Below are positions 27,801-39,800 of a stretch of 64,000 bases of DNA, in pieces. Source of the DNA: Liolophura sinensis (Eukaryota; Mollusca; Polyplacophora; Chitonida; Chitonidae); assembly GCF_032854445.1 (NCBI RefSeq), contig NC_088305.1, positions 28,298,628-28,362,627 of the forward strand. The letters are read 5' to 3'. The translations under genes were made by a program, and so were the position numbers. Numbering within the stretch: position 1 is the stretch's first letter; each line of letters begins with the position of its first letter. Below the pieces are notes generated by a model that saw nothing but the letters and a program-made list of their open reading frames with translations, was not told the origin of the DNA and made no database searches.

Positions 27801-30800
27801 ATATATTGAGAACAACAAAAATAAAACAAAAAAAACGAACATGTTTAAAACCAGTTAAAAAGAACTAAACCTTGGTTAAAACTCGAAATAACATTTTTAA
27901 AATGCGTAATTTTAAAAAATGTAGATATATATATCTGTATATATTATAATTATATTTTATGATATGGGCCAATGGCCTTTAAATACTGAATGACAAATTA
28001 TATATAGAGTTGACTTTGTGGAATCTTCGCCTAGCTTGAGCAATGTCTACACAGTGAACCAAAATGAATGAACATTTTTAAGTCATGTGTGGGATATTCA
28101 GTTGACCAACGTCCAACAACACTGATTCTGATTGGTCAATAATTGCATGATCTTGATGGAGAGTTCGGAAAGGTCTATACTGACCGTGAGTTCACGGACT
28201 TGTCCATCGACGTGGCACTGACATGGTGTGAGGCATGACTCTGGTGGAATGAGGCAGGCTGGTAGGTCGGAGGCGTCCTTGTAAGACCCGATGGGGCACT
28301 GACACAGGTCTACGGAGGCGGCACACTCCATGATGGGCACAGTCAGATCTTTGAAGGACACACCGTTGTTCTGCTGGTCACAGGTGATCCTCATCAGGCA
28401 GGTATCGGGGACCAAGCCTGCAAGCCAGATAGTTATAATAATGTTAATGTTTTACCCATCATGATTATTTTTACATAGTTTCTACAGTGAAGAAAATGGA
28501 AGTAAAGGTTGAGATTTTTTCTGAGCTGAAGCACAGTGATGGCACGGCCTATTGGTCGCTAAACATCCCTGACTGCTATATTCCATGAATATACATGCAG
28601 TATTACATTAACAGATATAATTAACAGCATATTTAAAACACATTCCCTGTCAGACTTACATGAGGATGTTGAGGGCAGCTCCCAGGGTGTGGTTTGAGCC
28701 CACACCTCATGTTCTTACATAAAGGTGTCAGACTTACATGAGGATGTTGAGGGCAGCTCCCAGGGTGTGGTTTAAACCCACACCTCATCTTCTTACATAA
28801 AGGTGTCAGACTTACATGAGGATGTTGAGGGCAGCTCCCAGGGTGTGGTTTGAGCCCACACCTCATCTTCTTACATAAAGGTGTCAGACTTACATGAGGA
28901 TGTTGAGGGCAGCTCCCAGGGTGTGGTTTGAGCCCACACCTCATGTTCTTACATAAAGGTGTCAGACTTACATGAGGATGTTGAGGGCAGCTCCCAGGGT
29001 GTGGTTTGAGCCCACACCTCATGTTCTTACATAAAGGTGTCAGACTTACATGAGGATGTTGAGGGCAGCTCCCAGGGCGTGGTTTCACAGACTCCAGGCT
29101 GACATCTCCAGCTATAGATTCCACTGTAGTTGTCATATTCACAGACACAATCACTACAGTCATCCATCTTGCAAGATTCTCCAGGCTGAAACATTCAATT
29201 TCACATCAAATAAACTTTTTTCAGAACATTTCATATTATACAGCTGTCAACATTTTTTAAGCCAGTCCCATCTGGATTGGTTACACACACTGTATTAAGT
29301 TGTGAGTTCAATTCTCACTAGTCATTTTTTCACTAGTATGTCTGGTCTTGAGATAGTTGTATCATCGTTTTTTTTTAATCTCTCTGTTTCAATCCTTTAA
29401 CATGTTATTTCTGCTTAGCCAGGCAAAGTAAAATATGCAAACCTATTCTTTCACTGTACAATAAGTGACAAAATTCAAAACTGACAATGTGTAAACATCC
29501 AAATCTCAGGCAACTCGGCATCGCACCTGCATTCTGATAAAATCTGCATACATGTAGACAAGTAGACTTTTCATAAAAATGTCACAATGTATGGCAAATC
29601 TCAATGAATTTCCATTTAATAAGTTGAGAGATAAAGCAGTAACAAAAATACTAATGTTAAGCAGCAAATTAACACAACAGATGTGGACTTTGCACAGTCA
29701 AAAGGTCTCAATGACTAAGCAAATCTCAGTAAAAGTTGATGAATTTCCTTTCAACTGGTTAAGAGATATGGTACAAAAACATAAAGGCACAGACAGAGAG
29801 ACAGACAATAATCTTAAATGGCAGAAATATTGTTGTAAAACAGCGGTTCTAACCTTCTTATTGATGACCAAGCCATTCTCCGTGCAGTCGCAGTTTGTGT
29901 TTCCCACAGGGCAGTTTGGGTACTTCAGACAAGCCATATGCTGATTGGGATCCAGGTAGTAACCTGAGGGGCAGCCTCCACAGTCGGGGATCTTTTCACC
30001 ACAAATCATGGCCCCCACGGAGAATAAGTCAGGAGAATTCTCATCAAATGCCTGGTACAAGGGATCTCTGGCTTCAGTACAAGTCAGATTTCTGAAACAA
30101 GCCTCTGGGATACCTGTGTGCGGACAAGAAAAATCACACGTTTACTTGATGCCATAAATTAGAAATGTTAAATGGCACTGATATTCCTTTCCCTACATTC
30201 ATCAATGCAAAAAAGGTGTACAATAAGGCACATGTGTACCTGAATTACAGGATGTTAAGAATACATGCATATACATGAAGCTTGAGAATCAAAGACATCA
30301 TTCTACCTTGCAAAGTTAATGAGACATTTCTGACTTTTCACTATGCAAATTCAAACAAGCCGTCAAAAGACTGATACACTGCTGACGGAATGGCCAGGAT
30401 TAAACGGAGACGTCAGTTGATTAATCCACTGAATGTGTCTCAGATCACATGATCTTCCCATGATCATCATCACAAGGAATACGCACTGTCATTCAAGTAC
30501 ATGACTTTTGAGTTAATTTAATTTAAACCTTTACTGAAACTATTGGCAGCTTGAATATTGGTGTAGGCTTACACGAAGGGCCAGTTGTGTCTGGAGTTAT
30601 CTCCCCTGTAAACCAAGACTCTGTGGTGCTGTAAAATGGTAGTGTTGTCTTCACAGTGCAGAGGTCAGGGGTTGGGTTACTGACGCAGAGGTTGGTGAGC
30701 ACATTACTCTGGGAGCGCTTCGATGGCAGGGGGCATTCGCAACTTGTGGAAAGTTGACTGCACAAGACGAAATAGTCATTCAGCTGAGCTTGGGTCAGAT

Positions 30801-33800
30801 CGTTGGCTGTGGGAGTCCACAATGGATTGTTCAGGTCACCACATGGCTTGGAGATGACACATCGCTGTGGGAAAGTACCTGGAAATTAGAAATCATACTG
30901 TCAACTGGCATCTGTTTTATCTAAACACACATTTGCCCCCTGCCTCTTGTACAGAGTAACTGAATATGGGAATACACAGAAACTGAATATAGGAATAGAG
31001 TGAGTGAGTGCTTGGGGTTTAACGTCCTACTCAACAATTTTTCAGTCATATGACGACGAAGGAATCATTAGGGTGCATGTACGTGTAATGTGCCTCCTTG
31101 TTGCAGGACGGATTTCCACCGCTCTTTTATTTAGTGCTGCTTCACTGAGACGACTTACCGAAGGCAAGCAAGCCGCCCCGCCCGAGCCATTATACTGATA
31201 CGGGTCAACCAGTCGTTGCACTATCCCCTTCATGCTGAACGCCAAGCGAGGAAGTTACAACTTCCTCTTTTAAAGTCTTAGGTGTGACTCGATCAAGGAT
31301 TGATCCTGGATCTACCGTTCCCGAAGCGGACGCTTTACCAACTGTGCTATCCGGGCCGGTGAATATAGGAATAGAGTAACTGAGTATGAGAATATAGTGA
31401 GTGAATGAGTGCTGGGGGTTTCACATCGAACTTAACAATTTTTTAGTCCTATGACGACGAAGAAGTCCTTAGAGTGTATGCAATGTGCCTCCTTGTTGCA
31501 GGACAGATTTCCACCACTCTTTTATCTAGAACTGCTTCACTAAGACGACTTACCAAAGGCAAGTAAGCTGCCCCGGCCGAGCCGAGCCATTATACTGACA
31601 ACCAGTTGTTGCACTATTCCCTTCACGCTGAACGTCAAGCAAGGAAGTTACACCTTCCTCTTTTTAAAGGTCTTACGTGTGACCTGATCCAGGATTGAGC
31701 CTGGATCTAAACATCAGAATATAGAGTAACTGGATACGGGAATATACAGAAACACACCCACTCACAGCGCAACGCTCAATCCCCTAGAAATGCTAACAGT
31801 GTCATGCTGAACCTCAAGGAAATGCTCACAGTGTCATGCTGAACCTCAAGGAAACACTCACAGCGTAATGCTGAACCTCAAGCTCACAGTGTCATGCTGA
31901 ACCTCAAGGAAACGCTCAAAGTGTCATGCTGAACCTCAAGGAAACGCTCACAGCGTTATGCTGAACCTCAAGGAAACACTCACAGCGTAATGCTGAACCT
32001 CAAGGAAATGCTCAGAGCGTCATGCTGAACCTCAAGGAAATGCTTACAGTGTCCTGCTGAACCTCAAGGAAATGCTCACAGTGTCCTGCTGAACCTCAAG
32101 GAAACACTCACAGCGTAATGCTGAACCTCAAGGAAATGCTCACAGCGTCATGCTGAACCTCAAGGAAATGCTAACAGTGTCATGCTGAACGCTCACAGTG
32201 TCATGCTGAACCTCAAGGAAATGCTAACAGTGTCATGCTGAACTTCAAGGAAATGCTAACAGTGTCATGCTGAACCTCAAGGAAACACTCACAGCGTAAT
32301 GCTGAACCTCAAGCTCACAGTGTCATGCTGAACCTCAAGGAAACGCTCAAAGTGTCATGCTGAACCTCAAGGAAACGCTCACAGCGTTATGCTGAACCTC
32401 AAGGAAACACTCACAGCGTAATGCTGAACCTCAAGGAAATGCTCAGAGCGTCATGCTGAACCTCAAGGAAACGCTTACAGTGTCCTGCTGAACCTCAAGG
32501 AAATGCTCACAGTGTCCTGCTGAACCTCAAGGAAACACTCACAGCGTAATGCTGAACCTCAAGGAAATGCTCACAGCGTCATGCTGAACCTCAAGGAAAT
32601 GCTAACAGCGTAATGCTGAACGCTCACAGTGTCATGCTGAACCTCAAGGAAATGCTAACAGTGTCATGCTGAACTTCAAGGAAATGCTCACAGCGTCATG
32701 CTGAACCTCAAGGAAATGCTCACAGCGTCATGCTGAACCTCAAGGAAATGCTAACAGCGTAATGCTGAACGCTCACAGTGTCATGCTGAACCTCAAGGAA
32801 ATGCTAACAGTGTCATGCTGAACTTCAAGGAAATGCTCACAGCGTCATGCTGAACCTCAAGGAAATGCTAACAGTGTCATGCTGAACTTCAAGGAAAGGC
32901 TCACAGTGTCATGCTGAACCTCAAGGAAATGCTAACAATGTCATGCTGAACTTCAAGGAAATGCTCACAGTGTCATGCTGAACCTCAAGGAAATGCTCAC
33001 AGCGTCATGCTGAACCTCAAGGAAATGCTAACAGTGTCATGCTGAACTTCAAGGAAATGCTTACAGTGTCATGCTGAACTTCAAGGAAATGCTTACAGTG
33101 TCATGCCGAACTTCAAGGAAATGCTTACAGTGTAATGCTGAACCTCAAGGAAATGCTCACAGTGTCATGCTGAACCTCACGGAAATGCTAACAGTGTCAT
33201 GCTGAACCTCAAGGAAATGCTCACAGCGTCATGCTGACCTCAAGGAAACGCTCACAGCGTTATGCTGAACCTCAAGGAAATGCTCTAAAGCATACTGAAT
33301 CTTATGGATCAGTCCAAACAGTAAAATGTCGTAAATTAAAAACTTTTTCCAAAAATTAATCAGATCATGAAAGTAAGGGTAAAAAAAAGTGCAACTAATT
33401 CAATTAGTATTTGAAATACATCTTATAGAAATCACATTACACACTTCGTCTACTCACATTTCTGGGTTGGTGTCACAAAGGATCCTGTGGTTGTCTCCAG
33501 CCATGGCTCTGTTGTGGCTTCACAGGGCTGACGGAAAATGCACCTGAAGTTAGCACGGTCAGCAGTGCCAGCAGGACACACGCAGGATGCATCACACCCA
33601 GGTAAGGGGCTGCACCGCGATAGGTCCTCACCACAACCAAGGATGCAGATACAGTTAGTGTTGCACACTGCAATGCAAAGAATGCACAAAATGAATCACA
33701 AAGATTAAAAAAAAAAGGACTGTTTCAGATCGCGTCGAGATGAAGATTTAAACTATAGTGTAATTCTCAACATTTCCACATTTTTCAAGGCAATTTTTTC

Positions 33801-36800
33801 ATATTTTTAATTTGATTTTGAAGACAAAACTAAATTGGTTGGATTGGCCACAAAAAGAAAAATTTTTATCAGTCAACACAAAATAATGCCTTCTGAATAA
33901 ACACCTGGGAAATATGCAAAAAAGTTGGAGAATTAGAGTAAGAATTTTACACAGATTACTGATTTATATACACATGTCCTTGATCTTCATCATGTCATAT
34001 GTTCTGATGTCAGTATTATTCTCCAGATTAAGAAATGTAAATTTCAAATCATGAGAATTAAAGTGTGTACATGGAACCTGATTCAGTTGGGGAAAAAAAA
34101 TGGAAAAATACTTGTATTTACAATTAAGCATTCGCTAGTCTTATTATGACTGTTAATCTTATCAATGGATTGATGTTAATTAAAGAATTTTTCACTATTA
34201 ACATATGAAGACGGTCAGTTTTATGAAGGGGGGAAAAACCGGAGTAAACCACCGACATGTGCCAAGTATCTGACAAAACCTCCTGACTTAAAACAAAAGC
34301 CGAAGAAGTAAGAGCTGAATTTGAGAATGGAGACGGTCCTGATAGCAGCAATGAGCCAATGTTATGTTATTTGTATTTTTCAAATTTCAATACTTTGGCT
34401 ACTACTACAGGAAACACTATGTACATGTATGCCACTCAAATTGCTATTGTTAGAGTTATCTTATATTTGATGAATTTGTCACTTATGTTGTCAGGTGTGA
34501 GAAAAGGGTGTGAGAAAAGGGTGCGAGAAAAAAATCAGAGAGCACAGAGTAACACATCACCCTTTGCAAAGTCCTTCAGCACCACCTTCTCCCAGATATT
34601 AGAGAAACCTCCTAAATTAACACTGACGTCGGAAAAGCAAGAGCTTGATTTGAACCTTTGACCTCATTGGTCACGGTGGTATATGTCATAGTGCAGAACA
34701 GAATGTCTAGTGTATTAACCTTGAGAAGAAGGTACTGTAGTTCTCGGATATTAGAGTGAGTGAGTGAGTGCTTGGGGTTTAACGTCGTACTCAACAATTT
34801 TTCAGTCATATGACGACGAAGGAATCATTAGAGTGCATGCACGTGTAATGTGCCTCCTTGTTGCAGGACGGATTTCCACCGCTCTTTTTATTTAGTGCTG
34901 CTTCACTGAGACGACTTACCGAAGGCAAGTAAGCCGCCCCGCCCGAGCCATTATACTGATACGGGTCAACCAGTCGTTGCACTATCCCCTTCATGCTGAA
35001 CGCCAAGCGAGGAAGTTACAACTTCCTCTTTTAAAGTCTTAGGTGTGACTCGATCAAGGATTGATCCTGGATCTACCGGTCCCGAAGCGGACGCTCTACC
35101 AACTGTGCTATCCGGGCCGGTCCCAGATATTAGAGAAACCTCCTAAATTAACACTGACATCGGAAAAGCAAGAGCTTGATTTGAACTTGTGACCTCACTG
35201 GTCACGGTGGTATATGTCATAGTGTTGATGTCACAGTACAGTATAAAACAGAACAGAATGTCTAGTGTATTAACCTTGAGAAGAAGGTACTGTAGTTCTT
35301 GGAGGTAGTGGTGTTGTCAGTTCTGGTGCATGTGTGCGTGTTGTGGTTACAACGACTGGCACTGTGGTTTGCCGGATGGTCTGTCTTGATGTTGTAGGAG
35401 CTTCAGTGTCTGGCACAGGTGTAGGAGCTTCAGTGTCTGGCACAGGTGTAGGAGGTGCAGTGGTTGGTACAGGTGTTGGTCCTTCAGTCTGTACAGGTGT
35501 TTGTACAGGTGTAGGAGCAGCTGTGGTTGGCACAGGTGTTGGTCCCTCAGTCTGTACAGGTGTTGGTTCCTCAGTCAGCTCAGGTGTTGTTGGCGCAGCA
35601 GTGGTTGGCAAAGGTGTTGGTCCCTCAGTCTGCACAGGTGTTGGTCCCTCAGTCTGTACAGGTGTTGGTTCCTCAGTCTGCACAGGTGTTGGTTCCTCAG
35701 TCAGCTCAGGTGTTGTTGGCGCAGCAGTGGTTGGCACAGGTGTTGGTCCCTCAGTCGGCACAGGTGTTGTTACAGGTGGTCCAGTCCTCCCTTCTGGCGA
35801 TTGTCCAGGTGTTGTAGGACTTGTAGTGGTTGTTACAGGTGTTGTAGTGGTAGCCCTGGGGTCTATGGTCAAACATTAACCCACATTGCATAATTGTAAC
35901 ACCTTTTCAGTTTAAACAAGTAAAAACATAGTCTAACGTAGTCATGTAATTAGGGACAAAGTTGTTACTATACCCGAGCCAAGTGTACACAGGAAAATTA
36001 ACGCGTGGTTTACTCTAAAATTCGAAAAAAAAAATGCAAATAGTTTTGGGGACAGTTTTACTTGCCACTTTGAACTATACTGACTTAATTTTGTTTCATG
36101 TTTTATGTTGACTTTAAAGGTGCTAACTATGGAAGAAATACTACAGTTCTATAATGGGTTAAAACACCTACTTTCACATGCTCGAAGCTGGATATTGATT
36201 GGTCCCTCTGGAATGATTCGTACCACAGAGGCTGCAGTGGGCACAAGATTAAATCTCTTTGGTGCATCCCCCGACTGAGGCAAAAACTGACGACACAGAA
36301 GTGAAGATGTACGTTACCTTGGAGACATATAGTGACGTGTATGAGCATTAATATGTCAACAAATTCGGATTAGTCATGTCAGTTATTTTAATACATTTCT
36401 TATATCATATGAGATTTTATCATATCTGTATTTCTCTTGAAGGGCTTTGAAGGTAAGCTACATAAAAGCAATGGCAAATAAAACACATTTTATTCATTTA
36501 TTTGACTGTTAACGCCATATACAAGAATTCTGACCTTGTATAATGAAGGTCAGTTTTATGGGTGGAGGAAACCGGATTGTGAGGCGTAAACCAGCAACCT
36601 CTGAGAAGTCACGGATGAACTTTCTCACATGTGACTTACAGATATGTAAGTCTTCAGCAGTCACTTGAGTGTGGTTGATTGTGTCATCAAGGCATACAAA
36701 CAATCAATCATGGCAGGTGAATCTGTAACTCTATAAGTCACTGGAGAAACAACTGTCTTATTTTAAGTTATTTATTGTACAGTAAAATAACAAGAGAGAA

Positions 36801-39800
36801 AAAACCCACAGAAAATTCATTCATAAATTCACTCTTGACTCACTTGTTTAGGCTCAACGGATATACCCAATTCCACGTAGGAATCAAATTCTTCCTGTGT
36901 GATCTCCTTGAAGTCCAGTCTGAAGGGACTTCCTTGCGCTTCAATGGCACTGAGGATATAATCTTCTTGTAAATCTATTTCCATGTAGGGCTGGCTGTCA
37001 CTTGGTACAAATGGAGCCTGTCCAATTCGTCCCACTCCTTGAGGAGTGATTTTGCTATCGGCATCCAGAAGAGCGTCGTTACAAAACGTATCTAGAAATG
37101 TTAAAATGATACATGATTTACTTACTTTTTTTATCTGATCGGTGTTTTACACTGTACTCAAGAATAACTCACTTCGATATACAATGACAGCCAGCATTAT
37201 GATGGAAAGAAACGGGGCAGAGCTCAAGAGAAACCCATTGCCATCCACTGGTTGCTGGCAGATCTTCCCAAGTGCATATATGACTGGAGAGGAAGCCAGC
37301 AAGAGCTGGACTTGAACTCACAGTGACATGCTGTTAAATCACTAGGCTATGGAGGCCTCAGTATGATACATGTATAGCAGTGCAGGCGACACTGATCAGT
37401 GTACCTAGTGTACATGTATGTACCTGAATCTAACAGGACCTTGTTTTGTCTGTAGACGTAGTAGGGTCTTGTGAAAATAATAATAACCTCCTAATTTTTA
37501 TAATATCCTAGATAAACGTAAACTAATGTCTTAGTACATATCACTCTGAAAGCATGATGTAAGCGCAGTTGTACATATCTACCGCAAGTAAAATCTAGCC
37601 ACAATTTTACATCAACGTACCAATATGTTCACACTGTACTTGTCTTGTCAAGAACAAAATGTAGCTATGTTTTACATAAAATTTTTTTAACTGTTCTTGT
37701 CAGCAGCAAACATAAATGAATGCAAAAGATTTAGTAAAAAAAAATGCTAATGTTTTGATTAATGTTACCATTAAACAAATATCCCCATCACCAGCAGGTG
37801 TAAAAGGGTGTATTTGTGCATATTAGTGAATGAAAGTGCAACCATGTGTGGGGTTTGTCTGTGGCAAGTCTGTAGTTCACCTGTAGTGAGTCTGTGGTTT
37901 GCTTATTATGGTGAGTGGAATGGCAGTGGACTGGCTGGAGAAAGTGAAAGTTCACTAATGTCATGCATAGGCTGTTTCAGTTGCACCAGTGATGAAGCAC
38001 ACAAAGGCAGCAGTAAAGACCAGCTAAGTTTGCACCGGTGACAAAGCACACCAAGGCAGCAGTAAAGCCAGCTAAGTTTGCATCAGTGACGAAGCACACC
38101 AAGGCAGCAATAAAGGCCAGCTAAGTTTGCACCGGTGACAAAGCACACCAAGGCAGCAGTAAAGGCCAGCTAAGTTTGCATCAGTGACGAAGCATACCAA
38201 GGCAGCAGTAAAGGCCAGCTAAGTTTGCACCAGTGACGAAGCACACCAAGGCAGCAGTAAAGGCCAGCTAAGTTTGCACCAGTGACGAAGCACACCAAGG
38301 CAGCAGTAAAGGCCAGCTAAGTTTGCACCAGTGACAAAGCACAACAAGGCAGCAGTAAAGGCCAGCTAAGTTTGCACCAGTGACGAAGCACACCAAGGCA
38401 GCAGTAAAGGCCAGCTAAGTTTGCACCAGTGACAAAGCACACTAAGGCAGCAGTAAAGGCCAGCAATGTTTGGCAAGCTCGTGGTAGTCCCACTGTTTCA
38501 CATGTCCCACAGTTACCCTTGTCCCACTGTTACCCACATCCCACTGTTACCCACGTCCCACTGTTATGCATGTCCTAGTAAATATGCTTACCTGTAATTG
38601 CTCCAACAGATACATGTTCACCTGAAAATGACAGAAAAAAGTGATACACTGATTATCAATCATCAAGGTTTTGTAGCCTCATCTCCATGCACATGTTTTC
38701 ACTGCTGAAGGAGCTAATATAAGCGTCAAGTCCGACATTCCTATACCATTCGTAGTCCGTAAAGGGCGTTCCAAGTCGATAATCGCAAGATCCATTTCCA
38801 CAACAACGTTTAACACTAACTCCCGAAGACAAAGGTATGTAAGAAATTATACAAATAAGAAATAAAGCCGGTAACATACAAGAGAGAAGCGGTCATCAGT
38901 TTTCAATGATGCCGGGCAGACAATGAATATTCCAGGCATGACACATTGCATGTTATTATTTATTTATTTATTTGATTTATGTTTTAGGACGGTATTGGAC
39001 GGTGGCCAACATTATGGTGGGAGGAAACTAGGCTAAACCCAAACTCACTTCATTGTCAAGGACAAGTGAATGTAATAATATACATTTGTCCTTTACAAAT
39101 AATAGTAAAAAATACTAAGGAGAAAATGTTGGACAAAAATGTCTCTCTAACGAAGCACAGGGTATGCAAAACTTTAGACCATACTTGAGAAACAACAAAA
39201 AGTACTTCAAGAGAGTTTTTTTTTAAAAATTTGCCCAAATGATGGAATAAGTTAGAAAAATACTACTCTATAGTGACAATATTTATTTGACTGGTATATG
39301 GCCCCTCTACTCATTTAAGGGATGAGGGTGAGGTTTATAGGCAGAGCAAAGTGAGGAAAAATCACTGTACAAACTTCCTGATTTCAAGTTGCAGTCACAC
39401 TAGCCAGAGATGGATTGAATCTAAAACGGTGACATTTTATAGCAAAAAGAAAAACCCAGACCTTGGGTTGTGGTAACAGCTGGCCCTTGAGTCGTTACCA
39501 CTACTTGAGGTGTTTCAACAGGTCCTTGAGTTGTTGGTCCAACTGCTGGGGTTGTGACACCAGGTCCTTGAGTTGTTGGTCCAACTGCTGGGGTTGTGAT
39601 GCCAGGTCCTTGAGTTGTTACCACAACTTGAGGTGTTTCAACAGGTCCTTGAGTTGTTGGTCCAACTGCTGGGGTTGTGACACTAGGTCCTTGAGTTGTT
39701 GGTCCAAATGCTGGGGTTGTGACACCAGGTCCTTGAGTTGTTGGTCCAACTGCTGGGGTTGTGACACCAGGTCCTTGAGTTGTTACCACAACTTGAGGTG

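Noticed and set aside
28633-29163. 176-codon minus-strand frame with PHPGSCPQHPHVSLT repeats as a coding repeat
   Set aside because: Wrong frame for the neighbouring exons; each unit contains the donor GTAAGTCT, and the Cys-rich frame ending at 29,050 fits instead.
21003-33285. CRISPR-like regular arrays
   Set aside because: There are no unique spacers between repeats; units are contiguous minisatellites in spliced eukaryotic introns.
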